From NCBI RefSeq assembly GCF_021462225.1, contig NC_061817.1:12577204-12641203 (forward strand): DNA of 64,000 bases. Direction: 5' to 3'. Position 1 is the stretch's first letter; the number at the start of each line of letters is the position of its first letter. Made by a program: the position numbers and the translations under genes. This document shows positions 1-12,504 of the stretch, piece by piece. Source of the stretch: Girardinichthys multiradiatus (Eukaryota; Chordata; Actinopteri; Cyprinodontiformes; Goodeidae). A model generated the notes under the pieces. That model ran no database searches and was not told the DNA's origin. It saw only the letters and a program-made list of their open reading frames with translations.

Positions 1-379
1 ACTCCTTGCACCGATGAAACCGACGTTTGGCATTGGCATGAGTGACCAAAGGTTTGGCTATAGCAGCCCGGCCGTGTATATTGACCCTGTGGAGCTCCTG
101 ATGGACAGTTCTGGTGGAAACAGGAGAGTTGAGGTGCACATTTAATTCTGCCATGATTTGGGCAGCCGTGGTTTTATGTTTTTTGGATATAATCCGGGTT
201 AGCAGCCGAACATCCCTTTCAGACAGCTTCCTCTTTCGTCCTTCTTGGTGGTATGCTGACATTACCCTGGATACCGTGGCTCTTGATACATCACAAAGAC
301 TTGCTGTTTTGGTCACAGATGCGCCAGCAAGACGTGCACCAACAATTTGTCCTCTTTTGAACTCTGGTTTGTCACCCAT
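1..379 (-). CDS. Tc1-like transposase, N-terminal DNA-binding part (partial)
   Basis: The minus-strand frame opens with MGDKPEFKRGQIVGARL and stays open for 126 codons to the window edge. It shows two helix-turn-helix-like segments: the first (about residues 8-45) contains SVTKTASLCDVSRATVSRV, and the second (about 50-110) contains the basic GRKRKLSERD and the Tc3-type stretch ending in STRTVHQELH. This matches the paired HTH DNA-binding region of Tc1/mariner transposases. The DDE catalytic domain would lie to the left of position 1 and cannot be seen. Whether the whole gene is intact is unknown. Confidence 0.8.
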   Translation of the reverse strand, partial: MGDKPEFKRGQIVGARLAGASVTKTASLCDVSRATVSRVMSAYHQEGRKRKLSERDVRLLTRIISKKHKTTAAQIMAELNVHLNSPVSTRTVHQELHRVNIHGRAAIAKPLVTHANAKRRFHRCKE

Positions 380-565
380 AATGTTGTGTGCATTTCAATA
401 TTTTGAGCAAAACTGTGCTCTTACCCTGCTAATTGAACCTTCACACTCTGCTCTTACTGGTGCAATGTGCAATCAATGAAGACTGGCTACCAGGCTGGTC
501 CAATTTAGCCATGAAACCTCCCACACTAAAATTACAGGTGTTTCAGTTGCATTGTCCAACCCCTG
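1..565 (-). mobile_element. Tc1/mariner-like DNA transposon, 5' part, cut by the window edge
   Basis: Read on the minus strand, the element begins with the terminal sequence CAGGGGTTGGACAATG at 565 going down, next to a TA dinucleotide at 566-567, as expected for Tc1 insertions into TA. About 185 bp of untranslated terminal region leads into an open transposase frame that starts at 379 and runs off position 1. The other end lies outside the window. The frame is unbroken over 126 codons, so this copy is younger than most Tc1 pieces here. Confidence 0.8.
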
Positions 566-567
566 TA

Positions 568-3500
568 TATCAAAGGAACTATTATTTAGGATACCACAGC
601 AGCATTACTAACTTTGAGAGACCAGATTTTGGCTCAATAAGGAGCCAAAGGGTTAAGCTACCGTAATATTCCTGCATGTGGAGGTCGGCTAGACCTGTTG
701 CTACTGCAATAATTTTATCGAACTAATGAGATGATTCACATTATAGTAAAATTGGAAAAATCAATCGAGCTGAATTTTAGCAGAATGTTTTACCACTTTT
801 CTCGGCAGAATTAGTCAACTTCATTTAAACTGTTTGGTTTTCGTGCACAGAACCGGCTTTTCAGCAGGGCTGAGCTTTCACAGCTTTATGTTGGTTACTT
901 TTGCTATTCCTTCAAAAACCACTTATGATGTGTGTTTGGGATTATTGTACTGTTAAAGCACACGTTGTGTCCAAGTTTCAGTTTTTTGAACCACACAGTC
1001 CCCCTCAGATAAAAGATGAAGGAAATAAAAATGGCCATGATGATCAGGAACAATGCACAAAAAAAACTGGAGCATGTTGGAAGACCACTGTCAACAGTGA
1101 AGGGAGTTTTACATCACTGTGGACTGAGAGGGAGCAGACCACTACCGAACAAATATCTACACTTTCATCGCTATCTATTTTAAGAACACCGTGGTGGTGG
1201 TTTCAGCATCATTCTGCAGGGCAGAATTTCTGTAAGTGGCATTGGTACATTAAAAGTGAATAAATCAATAAAGAAGGATGACACCCTCAAATGTTTTAGC
1301 CTTACCTCAAATCAACATCTAGATGTTTAAAATTTGGACACACATCAAAACCCACATGTGGAATTTGGTTAAGCCAGTTAAAGTTATGGAAACCCCTAAC
1401 TTCAACTATACTGAAAGTTTGTGGACCAAACCTTATAGCCAGGTTAGTGCCAGGAAACTGAACAGCTTACATGAGCTCTACCAATTCCACCACCAAGAGC
1501 GGTCAAACATCCGGCCATAATTATGCCAGAAGTTTGTTGATGGCAACAAAAGCAGCTGCTCATGGTGCAACCTGATAAGAGACATTAAGACAGATATTAT
1601 TGGGGGTGTGTGTATATATTCCAGCTTGCTTGTATAATTTGGACCTGTTTGGATTAGAGAAAATCCACAGTAATTTTAAACCTGTGCACCTAATTCTTGT
1701 TTTTAAACAGCACTGAAGATAGCTGTTGTATCACGAATTATCCCTGAAACAAGAACTGTGAAAATGTAAACTTTTGATTTGAGAACTGGGATGTTGTCTC
1801 ATGAATAGCTGTTTTACAGAAATATTTCTCCAAACTTTGAGGATGCTGCTGCGCAAGTGATGTCAACTGATCCTTTATAACACGTTTGAACATCTGTTTT
1901 GATGAATAACTGGTTTTTCATTTTTAGAAGCATCCAATTGCTAAAAATCTTGAAGCCGGATGTCATGGTTGCACGGCCAAAACGGTGAATGTGGAAGTTT
2001 TAATCATAAGAAATGTAAAACTCCTTGCAAGGGCAGAGTCAATGAATGAGAAAAACATAGACACAGATGGAATATTGCGACTGCAGGACTATGTGTGTAT
2101 GTGTCACAGACATGGCTGCGGGATTCTACAGCCAAATTAGCACCAAATATTAGTGAAAACTTGCACATTATATATTAAAAACATCTATTTTTCAGATTTC
2201 CTGCTTGCCAGCTGTGTCTGCCTGCCCGCGAGAGGATGGCTTTCCTCCAAAATCTCTTTTTGATTCAAAGCGCGGGCCTGCATAAATGTCAGTATGTGGT
2301 ATGCACTGCAGGTAGAAGTTCTCCAACCACCAGGGAAGGAAAAAAAACTCTAATTTTACAGACCGAAGATCAAACACCGCAAATGTGTGATGTCACCCAC
2401 AGCAGCCCCTGGACCGCTTATTGCACTAAATGAGAGCCATCAGCCACACAAACAAAGGCTTCAAGCTCGATGCTGCTTAATGAGAAAGTTTGAGCAGGAA
2501 ACACAATCAACTTCTGGGCCAAAACGTGTCAGAATGGGGGTTTGGGATTCAGACTTAAGTTGTGCTAGCCCTTGTAACAGTTGCAGAGCCCAAGGCCTGG
2601 CAATTGTTGCACAGGCCTAATGAGAGTCAGTAACCCCAACCCAGTTTTGGCCTGAACGTCGCGTTTGATCTCCGAGAAAGACGAAGTGGTCTGCTTTCCA
2701 CTGAGGAGCAGCCTGCACCTCTCTGCCTCTGTCTGCAATTTATCTCCTTACTTCTTTCCCCCCACAGCAATGTCTGCAGTGGCATATTACAACTTGGAAA
2801 TGGATTTTAAAAGGGAGTAGAAAGAGGGTGCCAGAATGGGAAAAACATGGATTGGCTCAAGGGAAGCAGATTAGACAGGCGTGCCAAACCTCACGCTTTG
2901 CAAGAAACTAGAAAATGACCCCCTTTCTATATTAATGCTCTGAGTTAAAGACCAACCACATTGTGGAGCAATGTAAAAAATACATCTAAATCCCACCCTC
3001 AATAAAAGAAAGAATGAAAATTCCAGGATTGTCACCTCATATGTATCCTTTCCTCCTTTAGTGTCACAAGACTGACTAATCCTGCAAGGTGCTGAAGATC
3101 TGTCAGCATCTTGCTGCAGGTCTGTGTTAGCTCGACCCACAGGCCTGCAAACATCCTGGAACAGCAACACAAATCCACTAATTCAGGCCTTTGTGTCTGC
3201 TAATGGATGTTATGCTGCTCCATGTAGATGTGATATGATAGGATTGATTGCTCTTAAGATCACTCAGGCTTGCTTTTTAGCACCACCCTGCCACCCAAAC
3301 TGTCGACCGGCGAGCCCGCTCATCCCATGCTGCCTCTGTTGGTGGTCCCTAGAGTAAGCTATATTTTCCTCCATGCTTCTCTCCCTCACTTTTTTTATAG
3401 AGCTAACACAAAATTGTTCCTAATTCGCTGCTGCTAGAGGGGGGTAATTTGCGGCTTTTGGCTGAGTGTTGCAAGCCCCAAATTTGAAAAAGCTGCCGAG

Positions 3501-3990
3501 TTAAAGGCGCTCTGTGAAGCGCTGTAGAAGCAGCAGCAGGGAGAGGAAAGGAGAGCCGGAGAGAGAGAGAGGGCCCTGAATTCATTCATGTGAAGAGGAA
3601 AAAACACAAAAACATGATAAGCCTCTAAAGGCTGAGGACTGCAATGCAATAATAACTGGTGGGTAGACTGAGCCAAAGCCACCAATAATTATGGCTCTTT
3701 TAATGAAATGATGAAGATAATGCATGCTCTCTTGAAGTCAATACGATCCCAGTTTAGCCCATATAAACGCACGTACTTGAATCAGACTATGTTGGATCAA
3801 ATGGTAGAGCTCATTTTCCTCATGTGTCTGAATTAGTTTGTGAGTTTGCTTATGGAAAAATGCCACAAGATTCACTGCTGCAAAGTATTTTTATCAAAGA
3901 CAGAACAGATGGCTAGTGTGAAAACTGTATTTATCTAACTGAATAAGCCGCTACTTTGAGAATTTAAATGAAGGGAGACCCCTTTGCCCC
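568..3990. other. Non-coding stretch, mostly unassigned
   Basis: I see no supported gene. Around 1065-1160 there is weak resemblance to the middle of a Tc1-type transposase gene (GTCAACAGTGAAGG and ACTGAGAGG), heavily decayed. A good-looking polypyrimidine tract and acceptor (CTTCTTTCCCCCCACAG) occurs at about 2750-2767 with no supported exon after it. The rest is unique-looking, AT-rich sequence. Confidence 0.4.
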
Positions 3991-4090
3991 CCAGGTAATA
4001 CTTTACTTCCCATCAACTCTGACAAGCATTCCTCACCCTGCTGTGGGGAAGCATTCCCCCTAGAATGATGCTGCCACCGCCATAAACCAA
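3990..4090 (-). mobile_element. Short Tc1-like relic
   Basis: Pieces such as CCCATCAACTCTGACAAGC and AATGATGCTGCCACCGCC match, on the minus strand, the transposase region of the common fish Tc1 family that recurs elsewhere in this window. It is too degraded to code. Confidence 0.6.
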
Positions 4091-4209
4091 AGCAATCAAT
4101 AATGATGGCTCTTCTAATAGACAAATGGAGCTTATTTTTCCTCATGTTTCTGTAATAATCTGGGAATTTGCTTAGAGAAAGATTCCACCAGACTCTCACC
4201 AGCAAACAA

Positions 4210-5160
4210 TCTGTTACATTTACCTAATGTTATTCTGGCACACACAGAAGGGAAAACTTAGCAGGAGTGTTTAACTGTACAACTCACCAACTGTAGTTTA
4301 AAAGGTTGTGATTTACTCTCAGTATCATGACTGTTCTTGTTGTTTCACAAGCGGAAGTATTTCCAACCTGCCTGATTTATCTTGTACGTGGGAGATAAGG
4401 GTAGCAGCCTTTCTTCAACCAGCTGACCATCCGTGACAACAGATGAGGGAGGGGCAGCGCTGCATGACACAACTCTTCAAAGAAAACTCTAGTATTTCAA
4501 CAAATTCTTTGACATCTCCTTAAAAAGATTTTAAATCGTAGGAACAATATGACAAAACATTTTGGCAATTTTGAAACATAAATGCTTAGAAAATTGGTAT
4601 ACCTTGATACCTGTAACTGGTCCATGCCTATTTGACATGTGGTGTAGGACCTCAAGTATAGAAGACCAGTTAGGACAGTACTGGGGTAGTCTACTCAAAT
4701 CATATGACTTTTGTTTGCTGTGTTTTAAAGCAATTAAGACTAGTAATTCATATCTACAAACAGGGCTGGTTCTCCTGGTGGCCTGCTTTGTAACATTAGT
4801 CCTCTTAATAGGCTGAAAGAATCACAGAATAAAAAGAGTGAAAGCAGGATTTGTGGTTTCCCTAATGTGCAAGGCATGTGTGGTGTAAATTTCACCATGT
4901 ACACCAGTTTGAAGTGCTCCGGCAGTCTCCGCGGGGCTGATAGTGTGCAGCGTAAACATCTGCAGAGTCCTAAAGTCACTCATATGCAGCTGTTGTTAAT
5001 GTGGGTACTTAATGAACCCTGAGAACTTTCTTGAACACATTGAACAGTGAAGAGGTATGTAAAATGCAATGGTGTGTTACGACCAGATTCATTGGTTAGC
5101 TAGCTGTGGCTAGCTGTGGGTTCACATGAAAAGAGGGTCATTTTATCCAGTTTGGCAGGA
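4210..5160. other. Non-coding stretch, nothing recognised
   Basis: No ORF of note, no repeat structure I can name and no splice-consistent exon was seen here. Confidence 0.4.
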
Positions 5161-5164
5161 CACA

Positions 5165-5300
5165 CTTCAATTCAGTTTCAATTCAGTTCAGTTCAGTTTT
5201 TTTATATAATGCCATTTCACAACTCATGTCATCTCAAGGCACTTTACAAAGTCAATTCAATCAAATCATACATATTCCAAGTCAAGTATATACTTTCCAA
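5165..5300 (-). mobile_element. Dispersed fish retroposon-like repeat with AATTC/AGTTC tail
   Basis: A run of imperfect CAATTCAGTT units at 5168-5200 is followed by TTTATATAATGCCATTTCAC and CATCTCAAGGCACTTTACAAAG. This is the layout of a widespread teleost repeat whose 3' tail is a short (GAATT)n-type microsatellite, so the element reads on the minus strand. It is 5'-truncated and I do not assign a clade. Confidence 0.55.
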
Positions 5301-8300
5301 TTAATCCTAATTATCAAACAGTGCAATCAAATTCAGTTTATTATTTAAATTGGTTAGAAAGCTTTCTATCTAAGGATAAAACCCTTTGATATACTGATTC
5401 CTAGTAAGCTTTGCAATTGCTGTTAGAAGACTTGTTAGTGCTGTTATGTACAGGTAAACTGTGTACAAGCAACAAATGAAAACCGTTAAAATGCTTAAAA
5501 AAGAAACGTATGAATGAAAACTGTGGCAAACTACAAATATGTAAGTATAATAAGAATAGTACTGAAACAACATCCATTTTTCTACTGATAAATGAGGATT
5601 TTTAATGCAACAGCTTTACTTTCCGGAATCTCTCTTATGATGGAAAGATGAGCAAAGTGGATATGAGAGTTTGGTTTTCTGCACAGAGTCTGGATCTCTT
5701 TTTTTTTTTTTTTACCAGGAAAAAAGTTCTCATTCATTTTGATGAACTGGGCCATCCTCGCTCACATCTCCTTGGTGGCCTACTGTCTCCTCGAAGGTGG
5801 AAGCCCACATGGATGTTTTTTTCTTTTTATCCCACATGCTTTTACATTTCCACAACAGCATGTCATTACGGAGTTTTTAAAACACTTAGGAGCAGTGTAA
5901 AAGGAGGTTGAAGGGGAGCAAAAAAAAACACTCAAGAGCAATGAACAGCTCAACATTAACTGGGTATCACTCGGGGGAGCTGTAAAAGCTGCCTTGAGAG
6001 TGAAATGAAGTCAATAAATAAATTTGGCTGCTGTCAGACGTCTGGAACAGCTTGAGAGGGTTTCAGCAACAGGGCAACCATAGCATTTAAATGGGGGGGG
6101 GGCAATAAGTTTGGCCGGGCCCCCAGAATTAGCAGCTACAACGCGCTGAGAGGCTTTGACTAATGGGGTTGGGTTTGCATTGTGATAAATTTAAAAGCAA
6201 GAGGAATGTTTGATCTGCACTGAACCACAGTTTGTTGAAAGTCACAACGCTTGCTTGGCTCCCCTCACAATAGATTAGGTTTATTATTTTACGCTGATCC
6301 CACGTGAGCTGTGTCTGATAAAGATGCTACTCCCCCAAGGGTCTGTTTTCACAGCAGTCCGTCAGACTGACAACAAACAGTACACTGTAAAAAGGAATTT
6401 CAGATGGTATTAATTATAAGCTGTTAAAATGACTTACATTTAAATCAAGCATAGCAGTTTTTAAATGTAATGTTCAATAATGGTTTAATTTTAACATTAG
6501 CGACTTTATTTTGAACAAACTACTTTAAATCAACTGAAGATAGTTAGTCCAGTTAGTAGACAGCTTTTCTTCTTCGTTGTTTGTGGTGTCCAGCAGAGAA
6601 CAACAAGGCTGATGAGTTCGCATGGGTTAAAAACCTTCATATGACTTGAAAATGTTTGAAAAAGTTTCTGTGCTGAAGTAAGATTTAAGTTTCTTTCTAG
6701 CTTTAAACTGTTTAGCCATAGTGCTAATGCTAAACTAGCTAACAAGCAAGCTTCAAATAAAGGGCAAATCTTAGCTGTGAATATCAGGGGAAAGGTTTAC
6801 ATTCCACCATTTAACAATTTAAAAAGTTTATAACTAATTAATTAACATTTTATGCCTTCATAACAAAGCATTTATTTTGGCATAGGAGGACAAACTACAC
6901 AACAATAAGAAACTTTGCAGCATGTCAAATATTAGCTATTGAAATTATATGAATTTTAATCAAGCATTTTGGTATGTAAATGTATTGTTCTATAAGGGTT
7001 CAATCCTAACCACATTTGCTGGTTTATTTTGCCAAGAAAATAAAAATTTTGATTTGAATAAAATGAAAGTGTTGGTTCAGTTAGCCGTTAGCTACTTTCA
7101 TTCATCATGTGTGGCCAGCAGTGAACAAAGGCCAATATGTTCTTAACAGTTGTTCAATTAATAAACCCATTGACTCGGTAAAGGTTATGAACTGCCATAA
7201 GACTGGCTGATGGGAAGATTTCTCTGTTTGAGCAACAAATGAAGTTTGCATCCAGTTTTAGTTAGTTTGGTGACATCACTAATGCTAAGTGAACGGCACA
7301 TCTTAGTTAGGGTTGTCAGGGAAACGGCTTATTTCCCACCTTTTTAGAGTCGATTTTAAAAGGAGAATAATTATTATTAGTGTTTATTTCTTTTTGACAG
7401 GGAGGTTTCACTAGTGCTCTAATGACTGCACCAGGTGGTCTAATGACTGCACCTGATAAATGACCTTCAGTCATTTATCAGCTGTATTTCGAATTGATCA
7501 ATCTGAGCATGTATGTTTTAAATGTTAATTGAGGAAGATTATTCTGGTCTGAAAATTCAGAAATATATTCTGTGACCCTGTTTATAATCTGCTGATTGTG
7601 CATATATTTTGCACTTCTTCATGATTATTCAAATAAATATGGCTATTGGATGTTGTATATAAAGACAACATTTGGGAGCTGTCAACATTCCAATCCAGGC
7701 TGGAGATTCCCATCGCTGAGCTCCATGGTCCTCGCTCTCAGCGCGTCTGCAGCTGTGGAGCCAAACATCTGGACGGTGAGAGTGAAAGGAAGTAACAAAG
7801 AAGAGCAGAGGAGAGCGTTTCTGAGAGAGAGAGAGAGAGAAACAACAGTGGGTAAAAAAGGAGGGATGAAGTAAGGTCAAGAGAAGGGGTGAAAGCTGTT
7901 TGGCCAACAGCCGTGTTTATCTTGGAGACTCCCGTGGAGGAGGGAGACCACATCAGTGAGCCTGTATCGGTGGATGAAAGTTCACACTCTCCTCTTTGTC
8001 CTCATCTGCTTCACCTCTTTCCAATTTGTTTTTCTCAGCATCTTCCAGGCAGAATTCTGTCTAATCCTTCAGATAACAATTAAACCTCTTACCCCAACCC
8101 TTACCCTGCCATCCTTATCAGAGCAGAGCTCCCCAACTGACAGCTACAATTTATTTTGCTCTTGCACGTCTCACTCTTGTTTTCCCCAGGAGTCCTGTAA
8201 AAACCTGCCCAACTCCTGTTTTCTCAGCAATTCATGGGATAAGCTGAAGCTCATAAAGAAAAAGTGCAGAGGGCACACAGAGGTCCTGTGCTCTGTAAAA

Positions 8301-8980
8301 AGACTTGGTAGCAGCAGAGTGTTGGAGTAAAGTAGACACACACACATATACCTTGGAAGCATTTGATCCCTGTAAACGCTGCATGTCCTGTAGAGGACAT
8401 GCTCAGTATATTTCCCTCCCTCCTTCACTCCCATGTTTCACTGTGATGGCAACTTGAGCTTGTAAAAAAAGAAGAGAATAAAACTCACACATGACAGGTG
8501 CCAAAATCAGGAATGTAGAGCAATTAATGATGTGATATTTTGAAGCTGCTTGCTTTTATTTTAAAAATTTTCTCCTTTGAGTTGTTGCCCTTTCTGTGAA
8601 AGACTCAGCGTTTAAGTCCGAAAATATGATTGCAAGAGTAAAACTTCATCTGCACTGCTAACCACACTTTCTTAACATCATCGTTTTAGAAATTATAACA
8701 GAAATGATGAAAGTTTAAAACATTTTATTTATGTTTAATGAATCCATTTACAGGATCAATTATAAAGGAATTACACTAGTGTAATCTTATCTAAGCAGAT
8801 CTTTAAACAGTTCTGGGGCAACCATTTCAGTGACACTATCTACTGGTATAGTGTAAATGATGTGAATGTAAATGTGCTCATTTGGAAGAAGTTTCAATCC
8901 AGATTTCATTTACGATAGCGGAAAAAATGAATCGTCCTCAGTATGATTTTCATAGTATTATTGATTTAATCCACCATCAT
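5301..8980. other. Non-coding stretch with one possible regulatory patch
   Basis: No supported gene. At 5695-5712 there is a T-run. Between about 6040 and 6350 lies non-repetitive sequence of higher complexity than its surroundings. Short ORFs at 7596-8330 include a Met-start segment that runs into an ACG|GTGAGA donor-like site near 7770, but no partner exon could be found. A (GA)n-like run sits at about 7826-7842. Confidence 0.35.
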
Positions 8981-8984
8981 GCAG

Positions 8985-9282
8985 TGCCATGCAAAATGTT
9001 CATAACTTTCAAATGTTTTCACATTTCCACCTTCCGATCAACTCAAACCAGCTTTCCTGACGCTGCTGAAAAAAAGCATCACCACAGTATGCAGCTGCCA
9101 CCACCATGTTTAACTAAAAGGACATTTTGACGTGTTTTGTTAGTTTTCCACAACACATGGCATTTTGCATGTAGGTAGTTTTGAATACTTTTGTAAGACC
9201 AGTATTTCAAATTTTTTAACTTTTTCCAGTTGGACGTTTATTCTGTAAAATTCAATTAAAAACAAAAGAATCTGTTGGCAAT
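8985..9282 (-). mobile_element. Tc1-like relic, first part
   Basis: CATCACCACAGTATGCAGCTGCCACCACCATGTTT and neighbouring blocks correspond in reverse to the transposase gene of the common fish Tc1 family. The relic is interrupted at 9295 by a retroposon with its own target-site duplication. It is decayed and non-coding. Confidence 0.65.
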
Positions 9283-9294
9283 ACCTTGGTTGCA

Positions 9295-9659
9295 GGATGC
9301 ACGGTGCCGCAGTTGGTAGCACTGTTGCCTTGCAGCAAGAAGGTCCTAGTTTCCCAGTCGGGTGTCTTTCTCTTTGGAGTTTGCATGTTCTCCCCGTGCA
9401 TATGTGGGTTTTCACCGGGTACTCTGGCTCCCACAGTCCAAAAACATGAATGTTAGGTAAACTGGTTTCTCTAAATTGCCCTTAGGTGCGAATAAGTGAG
9501 TGTGTGGTTGTTTGTCTTGTGTGTGTCTGTGTTGCCCTGCGATGGACTGGCGACCTGTCCAGGGTGTACCTCGCCTCCCGCCCATAGACTGCTGGAGATA
9601 GGCACCAGCTCCCCCGCGACCTACAATGGCAGTAGCGGTAGAAAATGACTGGCTGACTG
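9295..9659 (+). mobile_element. Retroposon copy with 12-bp target-site duplication
   Basis: The 365 bp element opens with GGATGCACGGTGCCGCAG and contains GCATGTTCTCCCCGTGC and CCTGCGATGGACTGGCG. It is flanked by identical 12-mers ACCTTGGTTGCA at 9283-9294 and 9660-9671, which mark a target-site duplication and hence retroposition. A second copy, with a different 12-mer duplication, lies at 58346-58740. The family is common in teleosts. It has no long ORF and behaves like a SINE or a LINE-tail-derived retroposon. Confidence 0.8.
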
Positions 9660-9671
9660 ACCTTGGTTGCA

Positions 9672-10640
9672 TAAATCTGCGGACCTTTAAAGTAATACAT
9701 TACTAAAGCATTTTGTTTCTTTGGTGCACGCCGAACATCAGTTATAGAGAATCCGATAAACTGTAAATAAGTTCAGTCGTCCTTGTAGGATTTTCCTGTA
9801 ATTTCTTCATTTGCATCATTTAGCTCAAACAGGGAGGAGACAAAGGATCAAGTGTATCTCATTGTACAAAGATATCAGTCAGGAGAAAAGTATAAAAAAT
9901 GTAACGGTTTTATATAAATACTTTGGCACAGTGAAAACAGTTATCAAGAATTGGAGAAAATATGGGACACCTGGGAAATGACCAAAGCTGATTGCTTCTC
10001 TGAAATTCTTCTTCTCTTTTAAAGAAAACCCGGCCAAAACATTCCCTAATCCCTTGTGGAAGAATGCATTGTGGTCTGATAAAATCAAATTGGAACTTCA
10101 GCCAGCATTTAGCAAAGGTATGTTTGACAACAATGAACATCACAAAAAAAACACAGTACCCACAGTGAAACATGGTGGAGGTAGCATCATGTGCTGGAGT
10201 TACTTTTCTGTGATGGAACTAGACATTTTGTCAATATGGATGGAAATGTGAACAGCTCTAAATATCAGTTTATATTTAAAACCTTCAGGTGTATGTAAGA
10301 AAGCTGAATATGAAGAAAGATTTAACAGTGAATCCAAATCAACGGAAAAAGAGAAAAAAAAATGAAGGTTTTGGAACGGCTGAGCCAGAAATAAATCTGA
10401 CAGAAAATCTATGAAGACTGCTGTGGACAAGAGATGTCTTCACTATCTGCTGGATTTGGAAAACTAGCTTAAAGTTTTTTAGGCAAATATTACCAAGTTA
10501 ATATGTTGGATGCCCTAGAAGACATTATGCTCAATGTAAATCAAAAGATCCTTCAACAAAGTATTAGTTTTAAGTTATGCAAAAAGGTTATTACACCTTT
10601 TCTTTGTTTTTATCATTTTCCTTCAGATTTGTTTGTTTTT
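9672..10640 (+). mobile_element. Tc1-like relic, internally rearranged
   Basis: The stretch includes TGTGGTCTGATAAAATCAAA, CCCACAGTGAAACATGGTGG and GGTAGCATCATG, all typical of the catalytic half of a fish Tc1-like transposase gene in plus orientation. Many stops and indels break it. Confidence 0.65.
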
Positions 10641-10867
10641 ATGTTAAATGTGCGAGGGTTATAAAATTAGAAAACAGGGAGGGTAGACTTTTGAGAACCA
10701 CTATATATAGATAATGTGTGCTGTTTATGCAATGTTGCTCAAAAGTAACATAAAAACATTTCTGAAAGTTCCTGTGAAAGAATTTTAGTAAACATTTGGG
10801 AACATGAAGAAATGTTCCCTTGATTCACATAATCAGAGTAAACGTACTGTGTTACATTCTGTCAGTG

Positions 10868-10903
10868 CATGTGTGTGTGTGTGTCTGTGTGTGTCTGTGT
10901 GTG
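10868..10903. repeat. (GT)n microsatellite, interrupted
   Basis: GTGTGTGTGT runs are interrupted twice by GTCT. Confidence 0.9.
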
Positions 10904-11731
10904 TTTACTGCTGATGGCACAGCAGAGAATTTATTTAAACAGATGTGAACTCTTTGTGCCACGTTGACCTCAGGTCCTGCTCGCAGCTGATCTCTCCGCC
11001 CTGGAAAAAATAACATCGGCTTTAACAGACTGACCTGTAAAGGAGAAGGCTCGCAAATGCACCGTGCAATAAGTCATCTCTGGAGTAATTGAATCTCTGC
11101 GTAACCTTATCAGAGCACACCTCGCTGCGACCTGCAGCACACATGCCGGGTTGCGTCCTCGCCTCCTATGAAATATCACAGCTAACCAGACTGTACTGTA
11201 AAACCAGAAGTTATTTTCCTTTCACATTTTGATATTTGAAGCAGGATTTATGCCTTCATTGAATGAAAATGTAGGGTCTTTACACCAAATGCACTGCACA
11301 TCAACAGCACACAGTATGAGTTAGTGGGGTGCAAGAGGTTGAAGACAAGAGCCATAAAGGAGGGGAAATTTATGTCCAAGTGAAACAGGCAGGAGGTCAG
11401 AGGCAGAGTGAAGTGTGCGGGGTCGACAGGGATGATGAGACGGCAATGTTTGGATAGAGGAGAAGGCAGAGCAATGCTAATTTATACCCGCTAATTGGAA
11501 ACAGCAGAGTCCTGCACCTGAAGCACCTCTGCAGGGACCAAACGACGTGGGAGGGTGAAAAGACGCAATGGAGGTGGGGTCGGTGTCAAAGGCACCCTTG
11601 TTGGCTCTGTTTCTGCATATGGGACAAGGGTGATCTGTGTGCATGTGGACCTGCAGGATGTCTCAGCAGAATTAGTGTGGATGTTAGAAATTTTCTCCAG
11701 GTCATGCTATTGTGACATTCTCACAAACAAA

Positions 11732-11732
<1 letters not shown>

Positions 11733-11779
<47 letters not shown>
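11733..11779. repeat. (CA)n microsatellite, about 23 units
   Basis: Uninterrupted CA dinucleotides. Confidence 0.95.
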
Positions 11780-11784
<5 letters not shown>

Positions 11785-12429
11785 GCTTGAGACGGAGCAA
11801 AGACCACCCTGCTCCGAAGAGGAGAATCAGCTCAGTGTGTCATGGTTTTAATCTGACACCATCCAACACACGACCTGGCTGGACTTCAGCCGTCTTAGCT
11901 TCCTAGTTAAATAAATATGACAACCTCCTCGGATAATTACAGCACAGGGACCGAGTTGAGTCATAGCATCCGTTAATTATTAGGTGGGCCACGTGAACAA
12001 CGCCGGCTCGCTTATTCAAAGGCCGACTGCTTGTATGTGCCTTTAGTTGGCCGTACCGCAGTGAGTGATGGTGTATTCAGATGTTGGCTGTGACTGGAGT
12101 CTGGCCTTGTGCTAAAACATGAAGTAATCTTGGAATTTAGATTGAAAAAACATTGATGTTGCTCCATATCTGCGTGATCTGTTTTGCACTACAGAACTGT
12201 AAGTTTTGGCACCCATTCAAGCCAGGGATTCTATCTAGGGACCACTTCTAACACAGAATATATTTGCATATTTGGTAGCACAATGAAAAGCTCTGGGAAT
12301 GCATTTAGTAAACACACAGTTTACTAAATGCAGATTTTCTTGCAGAATCTTGCAGATTTTCCAAGACTCAAGATTCCAGACAGAATATTATTTATTTTAG
12401 ACAACCTTGACATTAAAAATATTCTGCTT

Positions 12430-12504
12430 GGATGGATGGATGGATGGATGGATGGATGGATGGATGGATGGATGGATGGATGGATGGATGGATGGATGGA
12501 TGGA
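12430..12504. repeat. (GGAT)n tetranucleotide microsatellite, about 18-19 units
   Basis: Perfect GGAT/ATGG tandem repeat. GATG-type tails end some fish LINEs, but no LINE sequence is visible directly upstream. Confidence 0.95.

Noticed and set aside
7596..7874. Possible signal-peptide exon ending at ACG|GTGAGA
   Set aside because: Only one splice-like site, no downstream exon in phase, and the stretch beyond it is simple GA-rich sequence.
12430..12504. GGAT array as tail of a truncated Rex3-type LINE
   Set aside because: No LINE 3' sequence precedes it, so it is listed simply as a microsatellite.
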